Below are positions 1-9,250 of a DNA stretch of 64,000 nucleotides, in pieces (position 1 is the first letter of the stretch; every line of letters begins with the position of its first letter). The translations under genes and the position numbers were made by a program. The notes beneath the pieces were generated by a model, which saw only the letters and a list, made by a program, of their open reading frames with translations, did no database searches and was not told the DNA's origin. Location: the NCBI GenBank assembly GCA_003167555.1, contig PMSN01000011.1:124001-188000 (forward strand), written 5' to 3'. Source of the DNA: Spartobacteria bacterium. GTDB taxonomy: Bacteria; Verrucomicrobiota; Verrucomicrobiia; Chthoniobacterales; UBA10450.

Positions 1-755
1 TGCTTCGCATAACCAAAGGCATCCAGTAGTAATCCATGTCCGTACAAGGCATGGCTCGCCCATTCATAGAGTCCCATTATGACGACAGGTATGGCGAGGT
101 AAACTAACCACGCACCGGCTTTGCGGGTGCGCACTAGAGAATACGCCAGGAGTAAGGGAACGAGGGCGATACCGAAGTATTTCGCCAGGGCACAAGCGCC
201 GATGAGAATGCCGGCCGTTGCCAGGCTGAGGGGGTGCTTGTTCGCCAGGCCACGTATCCAAAACACAACAGCCCAGACCCACAGCGCCACCATCAACATG
301 TCGCACATCAGAGTAGTGCTCGAAACCAGGAACACGGGAGTGAAGAGCGCCGCCAAAGCCGCCCGCAGAGGATAACTGCAAAGGCGGCGAGCCAGGGCAT
401 AAGTTCCTAATAGAGCTGCAATGGTTTGTGCCAGGAAACCGAGATGAAACGCGACCTCATTTTCGCCGAACACGGACATGATCAACGCGAGATAACCAGA
501 AGCCAGCGGCGGATTCTTGGCTACCTCGTGCATCGGCATCACGGTGCCATACCAGTTCACGTCAAATGCGTATGGGTTCCACCATTGAGTCTGCATATGG
601 CGAGCGGCCCAGACAAAAAGTGGATCGTCGATGTGAATGGCTTTGTCGGCAAAAGGCAGAAGACACGCAAGCGTCACGAGGATGAGAATAGTCCGGGGAA
701 AACGCTGCACCCATCGGGTTGTCCCGAACGCTGCTTTAGTCGTGCTCTCTTCCAC
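1..755 (-). CDS. GT-C (GT39/PMT-like) membrane glycosyltransferase, 3' end beyond the window
   Basis: The open frame starts with GTG at 755 and runs off the left edge without a stop, so only about 250 N-terminal residues are present. It begins with a short cytoplasmic stretch and a membrane segment. The motif HIDDPLFVWAARHM (acidic pair near residues 43-44) follows in the first periplasmic loop, where GT-C enzymes such as ArnT and PMT carry the metal- and donor-binding acidic residues. Several further hydrophobic segments follow. The family transfers sugars from polyprenyl-phosphate donors; the acceptor here is unknown. It is the last gene of a same-strand run of five related membrane proteins, 41 bases after the stop of the preceding gene. 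No other start is available, because an in-frame stop lies 13 codons upstream. Confidence 0.75.
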   Translation of the reverse strand, partial: MEESTTKAAFGTTRWVQRFPRTILILVTLACLLPFADKAIHIDDPLFVWAARHMQTQWWNPYAFDVNWYGTVMPMHEVAKNPPLASGYLALIMSVFGENEVAFHLGFLAQTIAALLGTYALARRLCSYPLRAALAALFTPVFLVSSTTLMCDMLMVALWVWAVVFWIRGLANKHPLSLATAGILIGACALAKYFGIALVPLLLAYSLVRTRKAGAWLVYLAIPVVIMGLYEWASHALYGHGLLLDAFGYAK

Positions 756-796
756 GTTGATGTAGTAGCCGGGCGAAAAAGGATTAGCGGGTCAGC

Positions 797-2404
797 TCAC
801 TTCTGTTCTACATGAACCAGATCAGGCGTCTGTCGCAAAATACTGAAGTCATTGTCTATGACGCGATACGCGTATCCCATATTGCGCAAGGCAAAGTCAG
901 GTTTGGTTCGAACGCGGTAAACCATTTCGTAATGAGCGGCGGTGTCGGGGAATCTGCGGACGAAGTCGCGGCGCTCGTTAGGCCGCAGAACCGCATAGGT
1001 GGGCCGCAAGGCGTCGACTAAGTCAGCTATTTTCGGGTGCGGCAGATCTTTCATTGTCCGGACAGCGATCTTCGAACCCAGACCCGGGTAGTCATAGATA
1101 GTCTTGTTGAAAGCAGCCCAGCCCATGAATCCGAGTGGTTCCAAGACGGCGGTGTCTGCCGGGTTCGTCATCATGGTCGACAGAGTGTATCCCGTGCGTT
1201 CGCGGACATCTACGTCGATCGCGCTCTGCACCTCCTTATCCAGCGGCATCGAGAACGGAAGGTGAAGCGCATAGCAGAAGGCGACGCTGACTCCGAGGAC
1301 AGTGGCCGGCCAAGGCAGTCGTTCGGAGAGTTGGGACAAGCCGTAGCCCGCGACAATAAACAACAAGGCGACGAAAGGTGGCAGATACCACATGTAATAG
1401 GAGTTCAGGATGGTCGTGTTCCGGTAGAACACGAAACCGCAGACCGCTGCCGCCGGCAGAAGGAGAGCAAGCTTGCGAATGGCAGCGGCTACTACCCCGC
1501 CCAGAAAGAGAAGGATAACAACACTTACGACAGCCTTGAGCAATATGTCCGGCATCGGCGCGTGGTAGGAGAGCCAAAACTCCTTGAAAGGGGCGTAATC
1601 ACGCCAGGACTTGGTCGTAAACGCCCATACGTCTGCCCATGGCGCGGTGAAAGGATGGATCTGGTAGGACCACGACTTGGCGACAATGGTATTGGGAACC
1701 GGTGAGCCGTAGTAGAACGTGGCAAAGCCATACCAGGACGCTGTGATTGGGAGCGCCGAGACGATCACTCGCAAGATCGCGCGGCGGTGAAAGAGAAGAA
1801 GCGCGAGGCCGATGGGAGGCAGGAGGAACATGATGAATTCCGGCCGTGAAATGCTGGCTAGGCCGCACGTTACGCCCAGTGCTATCCAGCTACCGCTTAG
1901 ATAAAAGAAGATGGCTGCCACCGCGACTGCGGTAGCGACCTGGGTCTCCATGCCGCCCATTCCGAAGAAAATCTGCAGCTGATCGCAGGCAAGGTAGGTG
2001 AGCACGAAAATGTGCGCAGCTAAACGGAAACCGAGCAGGACGCCGATGCGATAGGCAAAATAAATTGTCGCCACGGAAGCGGCCAGGCTGGAGAGACGCA
2101 TGGCGATAAGGCCCGCGTGAAAGGCTTCTCCCACAATGGGAATCAGGACACTGATCGGCGAGGTGAAGCTCTGGACATAGGGTTCGCTCGCGTGATGGGT
2201 GAGTCCGAAGCCTTCCCAGACATTGCGCGCGGCGGTTATGGTAATAAGCGCGTCTTCCCAAACGCGGCCCGTATAGAACCAGAAGACAAGCCTGGTGGTC
2301 AGCGCGATGGCAATGAAGATCGTTAGGATCGGATTGCGGCGCAGGGTCTCGACGATCGATATGAAGATCGTTTTCAAGCCAGTCGCGCGCGGAGATAAGG
2401 TCAC
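797..2404 (-). CDS. GT-C family membrane glycosyltransferase-like protein
   Basis: The protein is about 535 residues from the GTG at 2404. The frame is open further upstream, but that part overlaps the preceding gene and reads as Arg-rich shadow sequence, so the later start is preferred. About ten hydrophobic segments are visible. After the first one comes GRVWEDALITITAARN (acidic pair near 50-51), which resembles the first-loop catalytic motif of GT39/ArnT-like enzymes. The C-terminal third is soluble and presumably periplasmic. The gene lies in a five-gene same-strand run of GT-C-like proteins. The exact sugar, donor and acceptor cannot be told from sequence. Confidence 0.75.
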   Translation of the reverse strand: MTLSPRATGLKTIFISIVETLRRNPILTIFIAIALTTRLVFWFYTGRVWEDALITITAARNVWEGFGLTHHASEPYVQSFTSPISVLIPIVGEAFHAGLIAMRLSSLAASVATIYFAYRIGVLLGFRLAAHIFVLTYLACDQLQIFFGMGGMETQVATAVAVAAIFFYLSGSWIALGVTCGLASISRPEFIMFLLPPIGLALLLFHRRAILRVIVSALPITASWYGFATFYYGSPVPNTIVAKSWSYQIHPFTAPWADVWAFTTKSWRDYAPFKEFWLSYHAPMPDILLKAVVSVVILLFLGGVVAAAIRKLALLLPAAAVCGFVFYRNTTILNSYYMWYLPPFVALLFIVAGYGLSQLSERLPWPATVLGVSVAFCYALHLPFSMPLDKEVQSAIDVDVRERTGYTLSTMMTNPADTAVLEPLGFMGWAAFNKTIYDYPGLGSKIAVRTMKDLPHPKIADLVDALRPTYAVLRPNERRDFVRRFPDTAAHYEMVYRVRTKPDFALRNMGYAYRVIDNDFSILRQTPDLVHVEQK

Positions 2405-2460
2405 TTTGCTTCGGGTAGCAGAAGAAATGCCGTGCTTTGTTTGGAGAAATGGTCGAGCGA

Positions 2461-4083
2461 TCAGGGCCCGGGATTCGCGGGCTTGTCGTGCCAGCCGGAG
2501 AACAAATAAAGCTGGGAGCGTTCGTAATAGGCGATGGGTTGGTCTGACGGAACTGGCACCACGTAGAACTCTTCCGCGTGGGCGCGGAGGACGTATTGGA
2601 AGGAGCGTTCCCATCCGCGCAGGAAATGACCCATCGGCCGAGTATCGTTAAGGCGAAGCGGCTCGACCGGCGGCGGTCGGTCGGCCGGCGGCTCCCAGCG
2701 CCAGGTGGAAGCCAGCCAGACTTTGTGGCCGGCCTGAAGCGTGCCCCTTATCTTATCCAGCGCGGGAACGATGGCGTTCGGCCGGCGTAATTCATCGAGA
2801 AGATCGTCGGGCTGTTGGAGAGGCAGGTGCGCCAGCATTGGAATCGTCATCCACTCGACTTCTCCATGATAGTAGCGCTTGAAGGTGACGGCATCCACAT
2901 AGGGATAAACGATGACCAGGTCGCCGGGCGTGGCGCGTTTCGTGATGATGTCGGAGATAAGATCGAGATTCGATAGCCGCGTCAAAGCCGCTCCGTAGAG
3001 CGTCGGGAAAGTGACGACCAAGACAATGAGAGCGAGCGCAGCCCGGGCCAGCGGAACCAGGCGCAAGTGGTGGCGGAAATCGCAAAGCAAATCGAGAGAC
3101 GCGCTCACCACCGCAAGCATCGGGAGGTAATACCAGATGTTTGTGCCCCAACCGACGACGCGGAAGTAGGTCATGGTCACGACAAAGGCGAGAATAGCGG
3201 CGATCAGCGCGTAGAAGGCGGAATCACGGCATTCGGCGAACCTGCGTTGCAGAAAAATGGCCGAGAGAAGACCGGCAATGACCAGGAGGATCCAAGTCCA
3301 CAAGAGTAGATTGGCCGAGCCGAGCAAAGCCGCGGAGAGCATTTCCAAGGATGCTGAAATGGGAAAACCGACACGATAGAGCGAGGCCCAGCCGGACGAT
3401 CCGCGGAGAAATCCGAGATAGGGCAGAAGAGAAAGAGCCGCGACGCCGCCGATGACGAGGACCATGCCGGCGCGGCCCCATTGACGCCGGCGGACCGCCA
3501 CCGCGACAGCCGCCATGCCGCAGGCAAAAACAAGGAGGGCGTTTGTATAAATCGATTGAACGCTCACGAGCGCGACAATCGTTGCCAACACGATCTCCCA
3601 CACGCCGGGACGCTCGATGACGCGCCAGAAAAGGCCGAAGCACAGCGTGATTCCCAAAACACCCAGGCCATACGCGCGCAGCGTGTCGCCCCAAATCAGG
3701 AGAGTGGGACAAAAACCAAAGAGTAACAAAGTGAGGACGGGAGTTTTACGGCGGGTCAACCGCGCGTTGATCCAAAACGCGACGACGATCGCCATCCCGA
3801 TGATGCAGCCAAGAATTCGAAGCTTGAAATCATCGTCGCCCACGAGCGCATGCCAGCCACGAAGCATCACGAAAAACAGACCCGGAAAAATATCGAGCGA
3901 AAAGGCGGCCCAAAACTCCGACCAGGATGGTTTCGTGGCGAAGTTCAGGCTGGCGATTTCATCCCGCCAGAGCGGACCCGTGTAGAAGAGGTGAACGAGG
4001 TGGGCGCCGAGAAGGATGCAGGTCAAGGCAGCGGCGACGATCAACTCGATTCGCTGGGCTCGCCTGGCATCCATGTTCCACAT
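2461..4083 (-). CDS. GT-C (GT39-like) membrane glycosyltransferase
   Basis: A 540-residue protein with an N-terminal membrane segment followed by FYTGPLWRDEIASLNFA (Asp41-Glu42), the acidic pair expected in the first external loop of ArnT/PMT-type GT-C enzymes. Roughly nine to ten more hydrophobic helices follow, then a soluble C-terminal domain of about 150 residues that is Trp- and Pro-rich. The start used is MWNMDARR; Met4 is a possible alternative. The stop lies 56 bases before the start of the next gene in the run. The closely similar first-loop layout of this protein and its neighbour (FYTG followed by an acidic pair) suggests paralogous expansion. Confidence 0.8.
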   Translation of the reverse strand: MWNMDARRAQRIELIVAAALTCILLGAHLVHLFYTGPLWRDEIASLNFATKPSWSEFWAAFSLDIFPGLFFVMLRGWHALVGDDDFKLRILGCIIGMAIVVAFWINARLTRRKTPVLTLLLFGFCPTLLIWGDTLRAYGLGVLGITLCFGLFWRVIERPGVWEIVLATIVALVSVQSIYTNALLVFACGMAAVAVAVRRRQWGRAGMVLVIGGVAALSLLPYLGFLRGSSGWASLYRVGFPISASLEMLSAALLGSANLLLWTWILLVIAGLLSAIFLQRRFAECRDSAFYALIAAILAFVVTMTYFRVVGWGTNIWYYLPMLAVVSASLDLLCDFRHHLRLVPLARAALALIVLVVTFPTLYGAALTRLSNLDLISDIITKRATPGDLVIVYPYVDAVTFKRYYHGEVEWMTIPMLAHLPLQQPDDLLDELRRPNAIVPALDKIRGTLQAGHKVWLASTWRWEPPADRPPPVEPLRLNDTRPMGHFLRGWERSFQYVLRAHAEEFYVVPVPSDQPIAYYERSQLYLFSGWHDKPANPGP

Positions 4084-4136
4084 CGCGCGCTATCTAGCAC
4101 TCTGCTGAAAGCATTTCCATGCGGATCGAATCTCAA

Positions 4137-6008
4137 TCAGGGTCCGCCGCGAATGGTTTCCTGAAATTTGAGGAACTCGGGCTGATCGGGATTGAGGTGG
4201 AGCGCGATCTGGATTTGAGCCGCCGCCTCGTTCTTGTGTCCGAGGGAAAATTCCGCGCGCGCCAGCAGATAGTGAGACTTGGCGTCGCCGGGGGCGACTT
4301 GGAGGGAAGCGCGAAAAAATTTCGCGGCCAGTTCCCAATCCTTTTCCTCGAGCGCGAGCATTCCCAGATTGTTCAACGCGCCTTTATGACGGGGATCCGC
4401 CTCGAGCGCGGCGTTGTAAGAGAATCTCGCTGCGGCGAAATTTCCCTGCGCCCAGCGGAGATTTCCCAGGGCGAAATTGGTTTCGGCATTCTCCGGGGCA
4501 AGGTCATGTGCGCGCGTGAGATCCTTTTCAGCGAGCGGCAAATTGTTCGATTCGAGCGCTTGTCGTCCCGAGTTGTAAAATTCCGTCGCCCAGAGGGAAG
4601 GATCGTTCCGCGGCAAAGTGACGAACAGGGCCGCTGCCAGAAGGAGGCCGATGTGAACGGCAACGATGCGATAGTGGCCTAACGAGCAGTTTCGCCAGAG
4701 CATTTCCAAACCCGCCGCCGCGAAGAGCAGGAGCCCCGGGACCGCGGCGAGCCGATAGCGTTCCGTGATGAAAACCGGGAGGACCGCGAGCATTTGCAAT
4801 ACGATGGCCGCGGCAATCCAGCGCGACCCGGGCCGAGTGCGCAGCGAAAAGAGAAGGCCCGGGATGGCGAGGGCGGCGATGATTCCCCAATGCGGTCCGG
4901 GCAGCACGATCCCCTGCGCGCGCAAATTCGCGATGACGCTCAGGTCGTCGTATTCGAAAGCATTCCAGAAGTTGCCCACTTTCCGGCACATCAACTTCAG
5001 CCACGCGCCGAAATTGCCGGCGATGTAAGCGCGCGCTTTCGCCGACCAGTAGCGGGAGATTTCGGAGCGCTTCAGCTCTTTGCCGGCGGCGGCTTGGGCC
5101 AGGTCGATCGAATCGCGCAGCATCTCCGCCTGGCCCGCGCGCATTCCGGGAAACCGCGGATAGCCGGTCGCGTCGGGATTATTTCCCAGCCAGAAATTGA
5201 CGCCGCTGTGCGCGGACAGGAAAACCGGATCGCGCGCGACAAAGTAATTATGGATCCAGCACGGAGAAGTGCCGGCCCCGAGACCGAGAACGAGCAGAGC
5301 CGCGCCTAATGCGCGTGCCTTCCAAGGCGGCAATTTCCTTGTGTCCGGCAGTGGCTTCACGAACAGAGCGGCGAGCAGGAGAGGCGCGAGGAAAAGAATT
5401 GTCGCGACGCCTGTCGCGGAGAGGCCGATAAGCGCGCCGCAAGCCAGACAGCGAAGCGGTGACGGAGCGCATTCTTTTTTTACGATCTGCCAAACGACAA
5501 ACCAGAAAATGAAAACGGCCCCTGCCGTGGGCATAAGGATCGCGGCGTAAGCTTGGGCTGGAACAAAGAAGGCCCAGGCGAGCGCCGCGAGAATGCCGAT
5601 CGCCCGGGTGCCTGGCGCTTTCGCTTCGTCGCTGTCTCGAAAGAGACGAAGCGCGATTTTGTAAAGGAGAGTCGCCGTGCCTGCGTCCAGACAAGCTTGC
5701 AAGAACCCAGGGACAAATGGGCTGGAACCAAAGAGCTTGTAGAGAAAGGCGAGAAGGTAGGCGTAAAGCGGCAGGCCGTAGAACGCGAAGCCGTCGGTCA
5801 GCCGTCCGTGCAGAATTTGCCGAGCCCACTCATCGTAAAAATGCATGTCCCCAGTGCCGGGAAGGAGCAGGGGAGAAGAGCTGAGCCGCGCTAGCGCAAT
5901 GAGGCGGACGAGGAAGACGAAAGCGAAAATGTAATGGGCTGGTCCGGGGGAACCGCGCAGTGTTTTTCCCAAAGCGAGTGGGCGGGAAAGGATGTGCGGC
6001 TTGGGCAT
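4137..6008 (-). CDS. GT-C membrane glycosyltransferase with C-terminal TPR repeats
   Basis: About 623 residues from ATG 6008. A longer TTG-initiated frame begins at 6059 but overlaps the upstream gene, so ATG is preferred. After the first helix comes GDMHFYDEWARQIL (Asp59-Glu60), a GT-C-type acidic pair. Around eight further membrane helices follow. The last 140 residues or so are tetratricopeptide repeats (for example ALGNLRWAQGNFAAARFSY, then NNLGMLALEEKDWELAAKFF). The GT-C plus TPR arrangement recalls TMTC and OGT-like architectures, with the TPRs perhaps recruiting a protein acceptor; this is inference. It starts 16 bases after the stop of the DUF2079 gene, consistent with cotranscription. 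Confidence 0.8.
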   Translation of the reverse strand: MPKPHILSRPLALGKTLRGSPGPAHYIFAFVFLVRLIALARLSSSPLLLPGTGDMHFYDEWARQILHGRLTDGFAFYGLPLYAYLLAFLYKLFGSSPFVPGFLQACLDAGTATLLYKIALRLFRDSDEAKAPGTRAIGILAALAWAFFVPAQAYAAILMPTAGAVFIFWFVVWQIVKKECAPSPLRCLACGALIGLSATGVATILFLAPLLLAALFVKPLPDTRKLPPWKARALGAALLVLGLGAGTSPCWIHNYFVARDPVFLSAHSGVNFWLGNNPDATGYPRFPGMRAGQAEMLRDSIDLAQAAAGKELKRSEISRYWSAKARAYIAGNFGAWLKLMCRKVGNFWNAFEYDDLSVIANLRAQGIVLPGPHWGIIAALAIPGLLFSLRTRPGSRWIAAAIVLQMLAVLPVFITERYRLAAVPGLLLFAAAGLEMLWRNCSLGHYRIVAVHIGLLLAAALFVTLPRNDPSLWATEFYNSGRQALESNNLPLAEKDLTRAHDLAPENAETNFALGNLRWAQGNFAAARFSYNAALEADPRHKGALNNLGMLALEEKDWELAAKFFRASLQVAPGDAKSHYLLARAEFSLGHKNEAAAQIQIALHLNPDQPEFLKFQETIRGGP

Positions 6009-6024
6009 GTGCGTTGGGAAGCGA

Positions 6025-7989
6025 CTACTTCTTTGCGGTCTCGATTGTGAGTTGACCAAGGCTTACCCGGACGGAACGCAATGGCGGTGAGTCAATCCGC
6101 GGGCCTGGCTTTTTAGTCCAGACAAGTTTGCTGTTGTCCAGGAAGATGGCTTCGGCGTCGTAGTTTCCCGGCGGAATCCGCTTAGAAGAAGTGATACGCC
6201 ACTTTTCCTCATACGGCCCACTTGCCGCCTCGGGCGCGCACAATCCACGCGAAAGGATGACCGCATCTCCGTGGTCCCGCGGCGTCAGCTTCAAAAACAT
6301 CCATGGGAAAGTTTCCCGCTCTGCCCGGAAGCTCCAGTTCAGCGTTACCTCCAGTCCTTCTTCGGAAAGAGTGTCAGACGACTTAGTGATACTGATAAGT
6401 GTGGTGTGCGCGTCGATCTCGGTGCTGCCGTCCGGGCTGAAACTTGCGGCGGGCGGCAGCGGAGCAGAACTGGTCTGCCGCAGCAAGGTGAGTTCATCGG
6501 TAGAGTTGGCCGACCAAGAGGCCCGCTTCAAAAATTCGTGCAAGAGCCGCTCGCTGGAAGGGATCACGCGGCCGTCGACCGTTTTCATGGCGGGATGATA
6601 GTAACCCGCGTCCGGATCGAACGTGGCCGAATCATCGTAATCGATCAGAACAAAATCTGTCGGCGGCGGAGGTTCATAGGTGGAGCGGCTGAGCGTCTTG
6701 AGACCTTTCAGGACGTAGTGCAGCGAGTACAATTTTTCGCGCATGGCCAGATGTGAAAGATAGGGAAGGGGTGCGAGCACACTGGCGTCCGGCGTGATCT
6801 GGCGAAGGAAGGCGGCCTTACGCACGCGGTCAGGTGTCCCCGAGATCCAGCTCTTGGTCGTTGCAATGATACTGCCGGCAGGTCCAAGGAAAATTTGCGT
6901 CGCGATGCAGCCGGCAATGACAGCTATCGGAATTGATCGCCGAACCAAAACCGGAACACGGGCGGAGCGATCGATTTCGGCGACGGCTTGCGCCAGCGCA
7001 ATCCAGAACAACGGCAGCAGCGGAGCCGCATAATGAAAGTAGATGGTCCACTCGGAGGAACGCCACGAAAGAAGATGCTGCAGAAGTATCGGCGCGGCGA
7101 TAATCAGCCAACGCGGCTTCAGGATGGGCAGGGCCAGAAAAGGAAGGAGCAGCGCCCAAAGCAGGTTGCCGTTGGTGAGCGAATGAGAAAGGGCCGTGAT
7201 GATCCTTTGCGGTTGCGTGATCGCGTTGCGGAGAATGTCGCCGGCCGACGAGCCCAGCCGATCATAGAGCGCGAGGTAATCGATATTGCCCGGATTCAGC
7301 GCAGGCGTGATCACTTTCGTGCAGAGAAAGAGCCACAACCCTGCGAGCACGAAGGGCCAGAGGTACCAGGCGCGCAGTTCGGCCATCGGGCGTTTGCGCT
7401 CGATCACAAGATGCACCGCGCAATAAGCCGCAAGGAGCAGGGCCATGTTTTCCTTGCAGGCGAGGAGCGCGATCATCCAGGCCCAATGCGCCCATAACGA
7501 ACCGCGGAGCCGCGCCTGAATTATTAGCAACATGAGCGGCGCGCCCAGCGCCTCAGGATGAAATTCGTGGAGCGCGATGTATCCGGCGGCGGGTGCGATC
7601 AGCAGCGCGCTGGCCAGGAGCAGCGCCGGTGCTCGATCGAGCCCGAGCCGTCGTCCGATGTTGAACGCCACCGGCCCCATGGAAGCAAGCGCGGCGTTTT
7701 GCACGAAGACAAAAACCAGTGGGTGGCGGACAAGAAAAAAGATCGGCGCGAAAAGAAGAACGATCGGCTCGACGTGATTTCCCAAGAGTGGAACGCCCTC
7801 AACCGATACATCCAGCCGGCCATGGATAAGCTGCCAGATGGCCTGGACATAATAAGCCAGGTCGAAGGTCCGGTATTCAAAGTTCGCCCAGCGCGCAGAG
7901 GACGTCCATGTGCAGAGCGCGAAGAAGAGCAGGGCGAGACCCCAAATAAGTCCACGGCCGGATCCCGCGAGCCTATTCGTTCTGGTCAC
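6025..7989 (-). CDS. DUF2079 family multi-pass membrane protein
   Basis: A 654-residue protein. Near the N terminus it carries FEYRTFDLAYYVQAIWQL followed by GVPLLGNHVEPIVLLFAP, the hallmark of DUF2079 membrane proteins, which are distant GT-C fold relatives of unknown function. About a dozen hydrophobic segments are visible. The C-terminal 200 residues form a soluble domain ending in a beta-rich region. It is the first gene of the same-strand run 7989 to 1, and the 236-base divergent gap to the pilin genes probably holds its promoter. A glycosyltransferase role is plausible from fold and context but unproven. Confidence 0.8.
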   Translation of the reverse strand: MTRTNRLAGSGRGLIWGLALLFFALCTWTSSARWANFEYRTFDLAYYVQAIWQLIHGRLDVSVEGVPLLGNHVEPIVLLFAPIFFLVRHPLVFVFVQNAALASMGPVAFNIGRRLGLDRAPALLLASALLIAPAAGYIALHEFHPEALGAPLMLLIIQARLRGSLWAHWAWMIALLACKENMALLLAAYCAVHLVIERKRPMAELRAWYLWPFVLAGLWLFLCTKVITPALNPGNIDYLALYDRLGSSAGDILRNAITQPQRIITALSHSLTNGNLLWALLLPFLALPILKPRWLIIAAPILLQHLLSWRSSEWTIYFHYAAPLLPLFWIALAQAVAEIDRSARVPVLVRRSIPIAVIAGCIATQIFLGPAGSIIATTKSWISGTPDRVRKAAFLRQITPDASVLAPLPYLSHLAMREKLYSLHYVLKGLKTLSRSTYEPPPPTDFVLIDYDDSATFDPDAGYYHPAMKTVDGRVIPSSERLLHEFLKRASWSANSTDELTLLRQTSSAPLPPAASFSPDGSTEIDAHTTLISITKSSDTLSEEGLEVTLNWSFRAERETFPWMFLKLTPRDHGDAVILSRGLCAPEAASGPYEEKWRITSSKRIPPGNYDAEAIFLDNSKLVWTKKPGPRIDSPPLRSVRVSLGQLTIETAKK

Positions 7990-8134
7990 GGCCTCATGCC
8001 TTATCTCCGCCGCTGCCGGCGAACAAGCCTGTCGTTACGACCACGAAACATATGGGCGCACGTGAGCGTCTTCCGGGCCGCGGTCGCCGAGGCTGGGTCC
8101 GCCAGTGTTCCAGAAATTATAAAAACCAGCCCCC

Positions 8135-8152
8135 TTGGCATTAACACTGCTT
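8135..8152 (+). promoter_or_regulatory. Candidate sigma-54 (-24/-12) promoter of the pilin genes
   Basis: The bases TTGGCATTAACACTGCTT contain GG (8137-8138) and GC (8149-8150) separated by exactly ten bases, matching the invariant GG-N10-GC spacing of RpoN promoters with good flanking agreement (TTGGCA, TGCTT). Transcription would start near 8162, about 64 bases before the pilin ATG at 8226. Pilin genes in other bacteria are often RpoN-dependent through PilSR-type regulators. The rest of the 236-base gap upstream holds no gene; it must also contain the promoter of the divergent gene starting at 7989. Confidence 0.55.
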
Positions 8153-8225
8153 TAACAGGAGCCAAATCCACGGTGAAAATCGTGGATCGCAGTCAAACAA
8201 CAAGAAATAAAGGAAAGCAAACAGC

Positions 8226-8624
8226 ATGTTAAACAAACTCAACAAACGCCGCGGGGGCTTCACCCTCGTGGAAATCATGATCGTAGTGGCGATCATCGCT
8301 TTGCTGGCGGCGATTGCGGTGCCCGGATTCCTCCGTGCTCGTAAACGTTCCCAAGCGAGCCGCATCATTAACGATTTGCGCCTGATCGACTCCGCGGTCG
8401 ACCAGTATGCGATCGAAAACAACAAGGCCAGCGGTCAGGCGGTCGCGATCATTGATTGGACCAAGTACCTCAAGGCCGGGACCAATCTTTACCTCACCGG
8501 TAACGATCTCATGGGCAATGCCTATGGAGCCCAAACGGTTGATTCGCTGCCTCACGTGAATTCGACTACCAAGACGTCGCTCTCAGACGTGACCGACAAT
8601 ACGTTCTGGTCGCCTTACAACTAA
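8226..8624 (+). CDS. Type IV prepilin-like protein (paralog 1)
   Basis: A 132-residue protein with a short basic leader (MLNKLNKRRGG), then FTLVEIMIVVAIIALLAA. This is a class III prepilin peptidase site (Gly|Phe) with Glu at mature position 5 and a hydrophobic assembly helix. The C-terminal part is a small globular domain ending in FWSPYN. There is no Cys pair for a classical D-loop, so it may be a pilin, a minor pseudopilin or a compact Verrucomicrobiota-type pilin. AAAGGAAA upstream of the ATG is a plausible ribosome-binding site. No pilus assembly genes (pilB, pilC, pilQ) or prepilin peptidase are in the window. Confidence 0.9.
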   Translation: MLNKLNKRRGGFTLVEIMIVVAIIALLAAIAVPGFLRARKRSQASRIINDLRLIDSAVDQYAIENNKASGQAVAIIDWTKYLKAGTNLYLTGNDLMGNAYGAQTVDSLPHVNSTTKTSLSDVTDNTFWSPYN

Positions 8625-8636
8625 GAATCTGACGAT

Positions 8637-8675
8637 TCATTCTCCTGCCATCGGTTCGCCGGTGGCAGGGAATGA
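8637..8675 (+). terminator. Hairpin between the two pilin genes
   Basis: An 11-bp stem (CCTGCCATCGG with CCGGTGGCAGG, one G-T pair) closes a TTCG tetraloop. It is extended by TCATTC/GAATGA around a one-base bulge. No T-run follows, so it may be an attenuating or 3'-stabilising structure rather than a strong terminator. It could allow more of the first pilin mRNA than of the second. Confidence 0.6.
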
Positions 8676-8751
8676 GTTGTGAGAAAAGTGATCCAAGAAT
8701 TCACCGCTGCTCGCGTCTCGCACTAATCAAATCATAATAAAGGCTCCTCGT

Positions 8752-9150
8752 ATGCTAAAGAAACTCACAACCAAACGCGCCGGCTTCACGCTGGTGGAAA
8801 TCATGATCGTCGTGGCAATCATCGCGCTGCTCGCGGCGATTGCAGTCCCTGGCTTCCTCCGGGCCCGGAAACGCTCTCAAGCTTCCAAGATCCTTAACGA
8901 TCTGCGTCTCATCGACGCCGCCGTGGATCAATATGCGATCGAACAGGGGAGACTGACGGGCACGGCGGTGAACGTGACAGACTGGACGAACTACCTCAAG
9001 AAGGACACCAATCTGTGGGTGACCGGCAAAGACTTGTTCGGGCAGGATTACGGCAGCCAAACTGTCGACACGCTTCCGAGCGTCCCCGCCGCCACCAAGG
9101 CTACGCTTTCGGACGTGACGGACAACAGTTTCTGGTCGCCCTTCAACTAA
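8752..9150 (+). CDS. Type IV prepilin-like protein (paralog 2)
   Basis: Also 132 residues and aligning without gaps to the preceding gene (about 73% identical by direct count), so it is a tandem duplication. The leader MLKKLTTKRAG is followed by FTLVEIMIVVAIIALLAA. The first 45 mature residues are almost invariant, and most changes lie in the surface domain (residues 64-115), as expected for paralogs diverging in exposed parts. It ends in FWSPFN. No separate GG-N10-GC promoter was seen in the 127-base gap, so cotranscription with paralog 1 is likely. A terminator-like hairpin follows. Confidence 0.9.
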   Translation: MLKKLTTKRAGFTLVEIMIVVAIIALLAAIAVPGFLRARKRSQASKILNDLRLIDAAVDQYAIEQGRLTGTAVNVTDWTNYLKKDTNLWVTGKDLFGQDYGSQTVDTLPSVPAATKATLSDVTDNSFWSPFN

Positions 9151-9177
9151 ACCGGCCTCTCGCCAGACCTAACATGA

Positions 9178-9217
9178 AGAGCGTCCTTTCGGAAACGGAA
9201 GGACGCTCTCTGGTTTT
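9178..9217 (+). terminator. Rho-independent terminator after the pilin pair
   Basis: AGAGCGTCCTTTC and GGAAGGACGCTCT form a 13-bp stem with one G-T wobble around GGAAAC, followed within five bases by TTTT at 9214-9217. It ends the pilin transcription unit 34 bases before the next ATG. Confidence 0.75.
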
Positions 9218-9250
9218 CTGGCAGTTACTCAACCTCACTGCATCCCGGCA

